Source of the DNA: an uncultured Hungatella sp.
GTDB taxonomy: Bacteria; Bacillota; Clostridia; Lachnospirales; Lachnospiraceae
Assembly (NCBI GenBank): GCA_947066955.1
Contig: CAMTAF010000030.1
Location: forward strand, 1 to 35,961
Direction of reading: 5' to 3'
DNA: 35,961 nucleotides
The position numbers and the translations under genes are program-made. Of this stretch, positions 15,797-23,478 are shown piece by piece (the stretch's first letter is position 1; every line of letters starts with the position of its first letter). The notes beneath the pieces were generated by a model. It did not search any database. It saw nothing but the letters and a program-made list of their open reading frames with translations, and was not told the DNA's origin.

Positions 15797-15845
15797 ATGT
15801 ACACGGGGCGGAGAGGAAAAGTGGCCGCTTGCGCGGCCCCGCCCC
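15797..15845 (+). repeat. Terminator-linked palindromic element, copy B
   Basis: 49 bases, nearly identical to 35912-35960. The ends GGGGCGG and CCGCCCC pair, and the middle GGCCGC-TTGC-GCGGCC forms a second stem, leaving an unpaired AGAGGAAAAGT on one side. A half-copy follows at 15855-15875. Confidence 0.75.
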
Positions 15846-15854
15846 TGCTCGATC

Positions 15855-15875
15855 ACACGGGGCGGAAAGGAAATG
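15855..15875 (+). repeat. Half-copy of the palindromic element carrying a ribosome binding site
   Basis: It repeats the left half of copy B (ACACGGGGCGG, then AAAGGAAATGT) without the right half. AAAGG at 15866-15870 stands 8 bases before ATG 15879 of the radical SAM gene and is its only visible ribosome binding site. Confidence 0.65.
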
Positions 15876-15878
15876 TAT

Positions 15879-17684
15879 ATGAAGATTTTGCTGGCAGCCA
15901 TCAATGCCAAATATATCCACTCCAATCTGGGCGTGTACAGTCTGAAAGCCTACGCGGACAGGGGACGGTCGTTTGAACAGCGGCAGAGGAGCCCTGTCGA
16001 GCTGGGCGAGTACACCATCAATCACCAGATGGACAGGATACTGCAGGATATTTATAAGAGAAAACCGGATTTTGTGGGATTTTCCTGCTATATCTGGAAT
16101 ATTCAGTATGTCCGGCAGCTGGTCCGGAATCTGGCAAAGGTGCTGCCAGGGACCGTGATCTGGCTGGGAGGCCCGGAGGTGTCCTATGACGGGGAAAAGA
16201 TCCTTGAGGAGGAGCCGGCGGTGGCGGGTGTGATGCTGGGAGAGGGGGAGGAGACCTTCCTGGAGCTGATACAGTACTATGACCAGGCGGGGACTTCCCC
16301 GGAGAAGGGGGCAGAGGCAGGGAAAACGTTGGAAAATGCTGGGGCCATGGGTCCTCAGGGCGCTCCGGCATCCTTGGCGCGTATACAGGGCATCACCTTC
16401 CGGACAGTCTCCGGGGAGATCGAGACTACTGGGAAGCGCCCTCTTCTTCCCATGGACCAGATTCCGTTTCCCTACAAAGATTTAGGGGGCATGGAGAACA
16501 GGATCCTCTATTATGAGAGCAGCAGGGGCTGTCCTTATTCCTGCAGTTACTGCCTGTCTTCCATAGAAAAGACGGTTCGTTTCCGCAGCTTGTCCCTGGT
16601 GAAGGAGGAGCTGGATTTCTTTCTGAAAAACCGGGTGAGACAGGTGAAGTTCGTGGACCGGACGTTCAACTGCAGCAGGGAGCACTGCCTGGAGATATGG
16701 AAATACCTTCTGGACCACGACAACGGGGTGACAAATTTTCATTTTGAGATATCCGCAGACTTGATAAATGATCAGCAGCTGGACATCATGAGACAGATGA
16801 GGCCCGGGCTGATCCAGCTGGAGATCGGGGTGCAGACCGCCAACCCGGCCACTGTCCGGGAGATCCGCAGGACCATGGATCTTGAGCGGCTGGAGCAAAC
16901 CGTGGGAAAGGTCCGGGAATACGGCAATATCCATCAGCATCTGGATCTGATCGCTGGGCTGCCATTTGAGGATATAGACAGCTTCCGGCACTCCTTTGAC
17001 CGGGTGTACCGCATGAGGCCGGACCAGCTTCAGCTGGGTTTTCTGAAAGTGCTCAAGGGCTCTCACATGGCGGAGGCGGCAGAGGAGTATGGGCTGAATT
17101 TCCACCAGGAGCCCCCCTATGAGGTGCTTTCCACAAAATGGCTTGGCTATGGGGAGGTTCTTGAGCTGAAGGCCGTGGAGGAGATGACGGAGGTGTACTA
17201 CAACAGCGGACAGTTCTGCCTGACATTGAGGGAGATGGAAAAGCGGTGGCAGTCGCCCTATGAGATGTTTCTGGCTCTGGGAAAGTGGTATGAGGCCCGG
17301 GGGCTCATGGGCATAAGCCACAGCCGCCTGGCCAGGTATGAGATCCTCTGGGAATTTTTGGGAGAGAAGGACCCGGAACACAGGGAAATTTACCGGGATC
17401 TTCTCATGGTTGATCTGTATTTGCGGGAAAATGTAAAGAGCCGGCCGGGATTTGCCCGGGACCAGAGCAGGTACAAAACCTGGATCCGGGATTTTTTTAT
17501 TGCGGAGAAGAAAAATCCCCGGTATCTCAAAGGCTATGAGGGCTATGATTCCAGGCAGATGAGCAACATGGCCCATGTGGAGGCCATGGGGAACGGGCGT
17601 ATGGTGCTGTTTGATTACAGGAACCGGGATCCTTTAAGCTACAACGCAAAGGCAGTGGAGGTGGGACGGCTGGACCATGGATGA
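15879..17684 (+). CDS. B12-binding-domain radical SAM protein (DUF4080 type)
   Basis: 601 residues from ATG 15879. An in-frame ATG at 15873 is too close to the AAAGG at 15866-15870. The N-terminal Rossmann-like domain (about 1-125: ILLAAINAKYIHSNLGVYSL, FVGFSCYIWN, VIWLGGPEVSYD) matches cobalamin-binding domains but lacks the DxHxxG cobalamin ligand motif. Residues about 200-400 are a radical SAM barrel with the cluster motif CPYSCSYC near 218-225, so it cleaves S-adenosylmethionine. The C-terminal 180 residues fit DUF4080. The reaction is unknown; many relatives modify tRNA, lipids or natural products. A low-complexity insert lies near 135-165 (EKGAEAGKTLENAGAMGPQG). Its last 8 bases overlap the exonuclease gene. 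Confidence 0.85.
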   Translation: MKILLAAINAKYIHSNLGVYSLKAYADRGRSFEQRQRSPVELGEYTINHQMDRILQDIYKRKPDFVGFSCYIWNIQYVRQLVRNLAKVLPGTVIWLGGPEVSYDGEKILEEEPAVAGVMLGEGEETFLELIQYYDQAGTSPEKGAEAGKTLENAGAMGPQGAPASLARIQGITFRTVSGEIETTGKRPLLPMDQIPFPYKDLGGMENRILYYESSRGCPYSCSYCLSSIEKTVRFRSLSLVKEELDFFLKNRVRQVKFVDRTFNCSREHCLEIWKYLLDHDNGVTNFHFEISADLINDQQLDIMRQMRPGLIQLEIGVQTANPATVREIRRTMDLERLEQTVGKVREYGNIHQHLDLIAGLPFEDIDSFRHSFDRVYRMRPDQLQLGFLKVLKGSHMAEAAEEYGLNFHQEPPYEVLSTKWLGYGEVLELKAVEEMTEVYYNSGQFCLTLREMEKRWQSPYEMFLALGKWYEARGLMGISHSRLARYEILWEFLGEKDPEHREIYRDLLMVDLYLRENVKSRPGFARDQSRYKTWIRDFFIAEKKNPRYLKGYEGYDSRQMSNMAHVEAMGNGRMVLFDYRNRDPLSYNAKAVEVGRLDHG

Positions 17685-18393
17685 CAGTTATGTGGCTATC
17701 GATATAGAGACAACAGGTCTTGACCCCAAGCGGGACAAGATCATTGAGATCGGGGCGGTGAAGGTGGTCAGGGGAAATGTGCAGGAGGAAAAATGCATGC
17801 TCATCGACCCAAGGCGGGAGCTGACGCCCCAGATCCGGCAGCTGACAGGGATCAGCGATGACATGGTGGCAGGCGCGCCGGGGATCGAGGAGGTCATAAG
17901 GGAGTGGGAAGAGTTCTCCAGGGGATTGCCCCTTCTGGGGCACAGGATTCTATTTGACTACAGCTTCTTAAAGCGGGCGGCGGTAAACTCCGGCATAGGG
18001 TTTGAAAAAGAGGGTGTGGACACCCTGGCTCTGTGCCGGAGATTTATGCCCATGGAGGAGAAGAAAAATCTGGCAGCCGCCTGCGCCTACTACGGCGTGC
18101 CCCAGGGGGAAGCCCACCGGGCCTTAGGGGATGCCCGCAGCGCCCACCGGCTTTTTGAGGAGCTGAAAAAAAGGCACTTTTCGGAAGCAGCGGAAGCATT
18201 TTCCTCAAAGCCCTTGATCTACAAGATCAAAAGAGAGCAGCCGGCCACAAAAAGGCAAAAAGAAGTCTTGCAGGAATTAATAAAATATCATAAAATAGAT
18301 CTAACTGTGCAGATAGACTATATGACCAGGAACGAGGTTTCCCGGATGACGGATAAGATCATCTCACAGTACGGAAGAATAATAAAGAGGTGA
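17677..18393 (+). CDS. DnaQ-like 3'-5' exonuclease (DEDDh)
   Basis: 238 residues. The exonuclease domain covers about 1-165: AIDIETTGLDP (catalytic Asp and Glu), GHRILFDYSFLKRA, and HRALGDARSAHRLF (catalytic His and Asp), so all DEDDh residues are present. It resembles the proofreading/epsilon domain of PolC and DinG-type proteins but has neither polymerase nor helicase. A C-terminal tail of about 60 basic residues (REQPATKRQKEVLQELI ...) may bind nucleic acid. The gene overlaps the radical SAM gene by 8 bases; a GGAGG lies about 11 bases upstream inside it, suggesting coupled translation. Substrate is not known. Confidence 0.88.
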   Translation: MDDSYVAIDIETTGLDPKRDKIIEIGAVKVVRGNVQEEKCMLIDPRRELTPQIRQLTGISDDMVAGAPGIEEVIREWEEFSRGLPLLGHRILFDYSFLKRAAVNSGIGFEKEGVDTLALCRRFMPMEEKKNLAAACAYYGVPQGEAHRALGDARSAHRLFEELKKRHFSEAAEAFSSKPLIYKIKREQPATKRQKEVLQELIKYHKIDLTVQIDYMTRNEVSRMTDKIISQYGRIIKR

Positions 18394-18399
18394 GCGAAG

Positions 18400-18513
18400 A
18401 TGATGTTTGATTTCAATAATAAAAAGAACAGGAAGATCGTATCTTCCATCATTGTGATCCTGCTGGTACTGGCCATGGTGGCCCCCATGGTCCTCAGCGC
18501 TCTCACATATTGA
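18400..18513 (+). CDS. Small single-span membrane protein (37 residues)
   Basis: A short gene 6 bases after the exonuclease stop with GAGGTGAGCG as ribosome binding site. It encodes a charged N terminus (FDFNNKKNRK) and one hydrophobic helix (IVSSIIVILLVLAMVAP and on to the end, SALTY). Two adjacent ATGs (18400 and 18403) give 37 or 36 residues. The positive-inside charge pattern predicts N-in orientation. It resembles the very small DUF4044-like membrane proteins of Bacillota, but I cannot confirm the family. Its place in the radical SAM-exonuclease operon and directly before the VanW gene suggests real expression. Confidence 0.6.
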   Translation: MMFDFNNKKNRKIVSSIIVILLVLAMVAPMVLSALTY

Positions 18514-18545
18514 GGACCGGCCCGCAGGAAGTTTGAGGAGAGAAT

Positions 18546-20276
18546 ATGAGAAATTGGATATGGGCAGCAGGTCTGGCAGCTGCGTGGATCAGCCTTGCCC
18601 CGGCAGCAACCCTGACGGTGTACGGGGATGTGGTGCCGGAAGGGCTTTTTGTGGGCGGCCAGGCCATCGGTGGACTGGATACAGAAGAGGCGATACAGAA
18701 GATCGAGGATCACGCGGCAGGCATATCCGGACAGACAGTGGTACTGGATGTAGACGGCACGCTGTTGGAAACTACGGTGGAGGAGCTGGGATTTCGGTGG
18801 AATAATCCGGACGTGGTGGAAAAAGCCATAGAGGAGTATGAGACAGGAAACATTGTCCAGAGGTACATGAAGCAGAAGGATCTAAGCAGGAATCCGGTGA
18901 ATATACCATTAGATATGACCGCGGACGGGGAGGAGGTGGCCAGGTTTGTGGAGAACTGGTGCGCCCCCCTGATCCGGGAGGCCCAGGACGCCTCCATTAC
19001 CAGAGAGAACGGCCAGTTTGTGGTGACTCCCTCTCAGACGGGCTTAGCGGTAGATGCCCAGGCCACGGGGGAGGCTATTTTCTCGGCCCTGGAGGGGGAT
19101 TTAAGCCAGCCGGTGACAGTGAAGGCCGCGGTGACAGTGACGGAGCCGGTCAGGACCACCGAGATGCTGTCCCAGATTCAGGATGTGCTGGGAACCTTTT
19201 CCACGGATTTCAGCAGCAGCGGACAGGCAAGGTCCACTAATTTAAAGGTGGGCGCTTCCAAGATCAACGGACATGTGCTGATGCCCGGGGAGACCTTGTC
19301 CGGTTATGAGTGCATGCAGCCTTTTACCAGGGCCAACGGCTATGCGGCTGCTGCCGCGTATGAGAACGGCCAGGTGGTGGACAGCATAGGCGGCGGCGTG
19401 TGCCAGATCGCCACAACCCTGTACAACGCGGCCTTGTACGCGGAGATGGAGATCACCCAGAGGCAGAACCATTCCATGGTGGTGGGCTATGTGCCGCCGT
19501 CCAACGACGCGGCCATTGCCGGGACTTACAAGGATATCAAGATCACCAACCCCTATGACACCCCCATCTATGTGGAGGGCGGAACCAGCGGCAGAACCCT
19601 GACATTCACCATCTACGGGAAGGAGACCAGGCCGGCGAACCGCACTATCAAGTTCCAGTCCGAGACCCTCAGCGTCCAGGACCCGGGAGAGCCCATCACC
19701 CATGTGGACCCTTCCCTTGCCCCGGGAGCCAGGGTGAGGGTGCAGTCGTCTCACAGGGGGCTTAAGTCCAGACTGTGGAAATGTGTTTATATAGACGGGG
19801 TGGAGACAGAGCGGACTCTTCTCCACACAGATACCTACAATGCGTCAAAGGCCGTGTACAGGGTGGGGCCGGCGGTGCCGGCAGCCCAGCCTTCGGAGAT
19901 TCCCCCAGCCCAGGGGGAGGCAGGCCAGGAGACGCCCCCTCCGGCGGAGGGAGGAGAACAGACCGGAGCGGCGGACCCGTCCCAGGGAGGAACGGCGGGA
20001 GGTCCGGCAGAGCCCCCAGCTCCGTCCCAGGAGGGGGAGCCGGGAGGTCCGGCAGAGCCCCCGGCTCCTGCCCAGGGAGAGACACCGGGAGGCCAGACAG
20101 AGCCCCCGGCTCAGGGAACCGCGCCGGCAGGCCCGGCAGAGGCTCCGGCACCGAGTCCGCCTCCGGGAGGTTCGCCGGAGGCTCCGGCTTCGAACCCGGC
20201 TTCGGGAGGTTCGGCGGGAGGTTCAGCGGAGACTCCGGCATCGAGCCCGTCTTCGGGAGAAGTGCCGGGAGAGTAG
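18546..20276 (+). CDS. VanW family surface protein with proline-rich repetitive tail
   Basis: 576 residues. A signal or anchor segment (about 1-21) is followed by a peptidoglycan-binding-4-like region (FVGGQAIGGLDTEEAIQKIE ... and a second copy near 125-200), the VanW domain (about 215-350: ARSTNLKVGASKINGHVLMPGE, then GGGVCQIATTLYNAAL with the conserved cysteine) and a G5-like domain (about 360-440, ending TDTYNASKAVYRVGP). The last 130 residues are low-complexity P, A, G, E, Q and S with repeats of the form GGPAEPPAP, like a wall-spanning segment, though there is no LPXTG signal. VanW proteins act in the envelope; their biochemistry is unsettled. AGGAGAG precedes the start. The stop TAG lies within the repetitive DNA. 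Confidence 0.87.
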   Translation: MRNWIWAAGLAAAWISLAPAATLTVYGDVVPEGLFVGGQAIGGLDTEEAIQKIEDHAAGISGQTVVLDVDGTLLETTVEELGFRWNNPDVVEKAIEEYETGNIVQRYMKQKDLSRNPVNIPLDMTADGEEVARFVENWCAPLIREAQDASITRENGQFVVTPSQTGLAVDAQATGEAIFSALEGDLSQPVTVKAAVTVTEPVRTTEMLSQIQDVLGTFSTDFSSSGQARSTNLKVGASKINGHVLMPGETLSGYECMQPFTRANGYAAAAAYENGQVVDSIGGGVCQIATTLYNAALYAEMEITQRQNHSMVVGYVPPSNDAAIAGTYKDIKITNPYDTPIYVEGGTSGRTLTFTIYGKETRPANRTIKFQSETLSVQDPGEPITHVDPSLAPGARVRVQSSHRGLKSRLWKCVYIDGVETERTLLHTDTYNASKAVYRVGPAVPAAQPSEIPPAQGEAGQETPPPAEGGEQTGAADPSQGGTAGGPAEPPAPSQEGEPGGPAEPPAPAQGETPGGQTEPPAQGTAPAGPAEAPAPSPPPGGSPEAPASNPASGGSAGGSAETPASSPSSGEVPGE

Positions 20277-20649
20277 GCGAAAGTTTCGGCTTCGGGAGGA
20301 ATGGCGGGAGATTCAGGGAAGACTGCGAGTCTCAGAGGGAACACCGGGAGGCTGGACAGAGACACTGGACTGGATAGACCGGACCGGGCCGGGCCGGAAG
20401 CAGCCGGGAGGCGCAAAGATCCAAATAGCCTTTGGCTCCCAGGCAGGCTGCGGACAGGAAGATGCGGATGGCAGCGAGTCTGCCCCGCGGGCACAGTATC
20501 TTCCGGCTCCGCGGCTTATTATGCGCACGGGCCCCGAGAAGAGGTTTGTCAGCAGAGCTGACCGGGGCCCGGCGCGGCGAGCAGGGGGAAAAGCCTCCCC
20601 TGCTCGATTCCCGGTTTTGGCGAAGGGACAGCGGAAAGGGGCGGTAGCT
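20277..20649. other. Gene-free stretch between vanW-like and AIRS-C genes
   Basis: 373 GC-rich bases without a credible gene. Frames stay open only because of base composition; the frame of the VanW tail continues open past its TAG to about 20561, with similar low-complexity content for the first part. A perfect 10-base stem lies at 20578-20606. No promoter with good boxes is visible. Confidence 0.55.
20578..20606 (+). other. Perfect hairpin without T-run
   Basis: CGAGCAGGGG (20578-20587) pairs with CCCCTGCTCG (20597-20606), loop of 9 bases. The 3' arm with following bases (CCCCTGCTCGAT) also occurs next to repeat copy B (15842-15853). Its role, terminator remnant or leader structure, is unknown. 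Confidence 0.5.
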
Positions 20650-21255
20650 ATGAGGCTTATAGAGAGAGAACCCAGAGGGGTTATGGCGCCGGGCAATGAC
20701 CTGGTGGCGGCAGGCTTCGCGGGCCGGGAGGGCGCCAGGCTTATAGCCAAAGCCAGGGAAGAGGAGCTTCTCGGCTGGTTTTCCCGGAGCTATGTAAGAC
20801 AGATTCAGGAGGAGGACTCTTTTACAATAGACCGGTTCGCGCCGTGGCAGGAATACGGCGCCCTGGAGTGGGAGGAGGTTGGCGAGGGCGGTATTCTTAC
20901 CGCCCTTTGGAATCTGTCGGGAGCGTACACCCTGGGTTTTGAGGTCAATCTTCACCAGATCCCTGTAAAGCAGGAGACCATAGAAGTGTGCGAGAGATAT
21001 GATTTAAACCCCTACCGCCTTTACAGCAAAAACTGCGTTGTCGCGGCAGCGGCAAACGGAGGCCGTCTGGTAAAGCGCCTTGCAGAAAAGGGAATCCTGG
21101 CCGCGGTAATCGGCGTGGTCAATCCGGGCATCGCCAGAGAGATCTGCTACGGCCAGGTCAGAGGATTCCTGGAGCGTCCCAGGGAAGACGAGCTGTACAG
21201 GATCGGGCTAGCGGCGGATATAAAAAGGAGGAAGGCAAACGCGCAGCGTTTTTAG
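20650..21255 (+). CDS. AIR synthase-related C-domain protein (HypE C-terminal-like)
   Basis: 201 residues from ATG 20650, with AAAGGGG about 10 bases upstream. The second half matches the C-terminal domain of the AIR synthase/HypE/ThiL/SelD superfamily: EGGILTALWNLSGAY ... GFEVNLHQIPVKQETIEVCERYDLNPYRLYSKNCVVAAAANG ... LAEKGILAAVIGVVNPG (given in pieces). HypE dehydrates a carbamoyl group to cyanide in NiFe-hydrogenase maturation. This protein lacks the whole N-terminal ATP-binding domain, so it cannot do that reaction alone; no other hyp gene is near. The first 80 residues are unlike the usual N domain. It may be a stand-alone regulatory or metabolite-binding relative, or a relic. The long open frame upstream in the same phase is compositional and not part of it. 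Confidence 0.75.
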   Translation: MRLIEREPRGVMAPGNDLVAAGFAGREGARLIAKAREEELLGWFSRSYVRQIQEEDSFTIDRFAPWQEYGALEWEEVGEGGILTALWNLSGAYTLGFEVNLHQIPVKQETIEVCERYDLNPYRLYSKNCVVAAAANGGRLVKRLAEKGILAAVIGVVNPGIAREICYGQVRGFLERPREDELYRIGLAADIKRRKANAQRF

Positions 21256-21288
21256 GATGCCTTCCGACGACCTGGCAGGTGCCGCGAA

Positions 21289-21303
21289 GCGGCGCGTGCC
21301 GTT
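21289..21303 (+). repeat. Leader motif family 1, copy 3
   Basis: GCGGCGCGTGCCGTT lies 20 bases before the Lrp gene start, on its sense strand. The preceding bases give a perfect CCGC-GAA-GCGG hairpin that shares GCGG with the motif. Confidence 0.75.
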
Positions 21304-21323
21304 AACCGATAAAGGAGGAAATT

Positions 21324-21806
21324 ATGAGAGAGAAAATTTTGGCAGTTATAGAAAAGAACAGCAGGATTGACATCAGGGATCTTGCCATCCTCTTGGGAGA
21401 GAGCGAGACGGCTGTGGCCAACGAGATCGCGGACATGGAGAAAGAGCACATTATCTGCGGATACCACACCCTGATCAACTGGGACAACACCAGCGACGAG
21501 AAGGTTATGGCCCTCATTGAGGTGAAGGTGACTCCCCAGAGGGGCATGGGCTTTGACAAGATTGCGGAGAGAATCTACCAGTACAGCGAGGTGAACGCGG
21601 TGTATCTCATGTCGGGAGCCTATGATTTCACCGTGTTCATTGAGGGGAAAACCATGCGCCAGGTGGCTCTGTTTGTGTCGGAGAAGCTTTCCACCCTGGA
21701 TTCCGTGCTGAGCACGGCAACCCATTTTGTGCTGAAAAAATACAAGGATCACGGCACCGTGCTGGTGCAGGAGGTTCACGATGAAAGGATGCTGATCACG
21801 CCATGA
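21324..21806 (+). CDS. Lrp/AsnC family transcriptional regulator
   Basis: 160 residues: an AsnC-type HTH (about 3-55: ILAVIEKNSRIDIRDLAILLG, then AVANEIADMEKEHIICGYHTLINWD) and a C-terminal RAM ligand-binding domain (about 65-145: MALIEVKVTPQRGMGFDKIAERI, VNAVYLMSGAYDFTVFIEG). Such proteins form octamers that respond to amino acids. AAAGGAGG fixes the start. Its stop overlaps the aminotransferase start by 4 bases (ATGA), so the two are co-translated and the regulator probably senses a substrate or product of that enzyme (inference). Leader motif copy 3 lies just upstream. Confidence 0.93.
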   Translation: MREKILAVIEKNSRIDIRDLAILLGESETAVANEIADMEKEHIICGYHTLINWDNTSDEKVMALIEVKVTPQRGMGFDKIAERIYQYSEVNAVYLMSGAYDFTVFIEGKTMRQVALFVSEKLSTLDSVLSTATHFVLKKYKDHGTVLVQEVHDERMLITP

Positions 21807-22975
21807 GAAATCCATTATCAGACACCATTGTCACCATTGAGCCCTCGGGGATCCGCAAATTTTTTGACATTGTCAGCGAGATGAAGGATGCCATCTCTCT
21901 GGGCGTAGGCGAGCCTGATTTTGACACTCCCTGGCATATCCGGGAGGAGGGCATCTATTCTCTGGAAAAAGGGAGGACCTTTTACACCTCCAACGCGGGG
22001 CTCAAAGAACTGAAGGAGGAGATCGGCAGATACCTCCGGCGCTCCTGCGATGTTGATTACGACCCGGCAAAGGAGATCATGGTCACAGTAGGCGGGAGCG
22101 AGGCCATTGATATCGCCCTGAGGGCCATGCTGAATCCGGGGGATGAGGTGCTGATCCCTCAGCCCAGCTATGTGTCCTATGTGCCCTGCACGGTGCTGGC
22201 CGGGGGGACTCCGGTGATCGTGGAGCTGGAGGAGAAGGATCAGTTCAGGCTGACGCCCCAGAAGCTGAAAGAGAAGATCACGGACAGGACCAAGATCCTG
22301 ATTCTCCCGTTTCCCAACAACCCTACAGGGGCGGTTATGAGAAAAGAAGATTTGGAGGCCATAAGAGAGGTGGTCTTGGAACATGACCTGTTTGTCCTCT
22401 CCGACGAGATCTACTGCGAGCTGACTTACGGTTCAGAGCGCCATGTCTCCATTGTGTCCCTACCGGAGATGAAAGAGCGCACCGTGCTTATCAACGGATT
22501 TTCCAAGTCCTACGCCATGACCGGGTGGCGCTTAGGTTACGCGGCGGCGCCCCATATGATCCTGGAGCAGATGCTGAAGATCCACCAGTTCGCCATTATG
22601 TGCGCCCCCACTACCAGCCAGTACGCGGCAGTCTCGGCCCTGAGAAACGGGGACGGGGATGTGGCCATGATGAGGGAATCTTATGATCAGAGACGGCGGT
22701 ACGTGCTCCATGCCTTTAAGGAGATGGGATTGGAGTGCTTTGAGCCCAACGGGGCATTTTATGCGTTTCCCAGCATTAAAAGGTTCGGCATGACCTCGGA
22801 CGAGTTTGCCACCCGTTTTCTCCAGGAGGAGAAGGTGGCCGTGGTGCCGGGAACCGCATTCGGAGCCTGCGGTGAAGGGTTCCTGCGGGTTTCCTACGCC
22901 TATTCCTTAAAGAGCTTAAAAGAGGCCCTGGGGCGGATGGAGAGATTTGTCAAGAGGCTGGATGGAAAGGTATAG
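21803..22975 (+). CDS. PLP-dependent class I/II aminotransferase
   Basis: 390 residues, fold type I. Key motifs: GVGEPDFDTPWHIRE near the N terminus, YTSNAGLKELKEEIG, the cofactor-binding VTVGGSEAID, PNNPTGAV (near 170), SDEIYCELTYG with the cofactor Asp, and GFSKSYAMTGWRLGY with the PLP lysine at about 235. It resembles the PatA/aromatic or N-acetyl-diaminopimelate aminotransferase group, where sequence alone rarely fixes the substrate. The 4-base overlap with the Lrp-family gene suggests regulation by that protein. trmL starts 3 bases after its stop, so the operon continues. Confidence 0.92.
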   Translation: MRNPLSDTIVTIEPSGIRKFFDIVSEMKDAISLGVGEPDFDTPWHIREEGIYSLEKGRTFYTSNAGLKELKEEIGRYLRRSCDVDYDPAKEIMVTVGGSEAIDIALRAMLNPGDEVLIPQPSYVSYVPCTVLAGGTPVIVELEEKDQFRLTPQKLKEKITDRTKILILPFPNNPTGAVMRKEDLEAIREVVLEHDLFVLSDEIYCELTYGSERHVSIVSLPEMKERTVLINGFSKSYAMTGWRLGYAAAPHMILEQMLKIHQFAIMCAPTTSQYAAVSALRNGDGDVAMMRESYDQRRRYVLHAFKEMGLECFEPNGAFYAFPSIKRFGMTSDEFATRFLQEEKVAVVPGTAFGACGEGFLRVSYAYSLKSLKEALGRMERFVKRLDGKV

Positions 22976-22978
22976 AGG

Positions 22979-23473
22979 ATGAATATTGTACTGTTGGAGC
23001 CGGAGATGCCGGCAAATACCGGCAATATCGGGAGAACCTGCGTGGCCACCAACACAAGGCTCCACCTCATCGAACCCCTGGGCTTTAAGCTCAACGAGAG
23101 GGCCATCAGGAGGGCGGGGCTGGACTACTGGGATAAAGTGGATGTGATGGTGTACTGCAATTTCGAGGATTTTCTGGAAAGGAATCCGGGGGCCAGGATC
23201 TACATGGCCACCACCAAAGCCAGGAAGGTCTACACGGAAGCCTCCTATGAGCCGGACTGCTATCTCATGTTCGGCAAGGAGAGCGCCGGGATCCCGGAGG
23301 AGCTTCTTTTGGAGTACCAGGACACCTGCGTGCGGATCCCCATGTGGGGCGATATACGGTCCCTGAATCTGTCCAACGCAGTGTCGGTGGTGCTGTACGA
23401 GGCATTGAGACAGAACGGATTTGAGAAAATGACCGTTGCAGGGGATCTGCACCGGCTCAGTTGGAAGGAGTGA
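22979..23473 (+). CDS. trmL: tRNA (cytidine(34)-2'-O)-methyltransferase TrmL
   Basis: Methylates the 2'-O of the wobble base C34 or cmnm5U34 in leucine tRNAs, using SAM. 164 residues, one SPOUT domain with the trefoil knot. Diagnostic segments are MNIVLLEPEMPANTGNIGRTC, IEPLGF near 35, LMFGKESAGIPEELL near 100 and MWGDIRSLNLSNAVSVVLYE near 125. AAAGG 8 bases upstream supports the start. It sits between the aminotransferase and GNAT genes, spaced tightly on both sides. Confidence 0.95.
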   Translation: MNIVLLEPEMPANTGNIGRTCVATNTRLHLIEPLGFKLNERAIRRAGLDYWDKVDVMVYCNFEDFLERNPGARIYMATTKARKVYTEASYEPDCYLMFGKESAGIPEELLLEYQDTCVRIPMWGDIRSLNLSNAVSVVLYEALRQNGFEKMTVAGDLHRLSWKE

Positions 23474-23478
23474 TCCAG

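Noticed and set aside
19840..21255. A 471-residue open frame in phase with the AIRS-C gene
   Set aside because: The first 270 residues are arginine-rich sequence that mirrors the VanW tail repeats in another frame; no ribosome binding site at 19840. The real gene starts at 20650.
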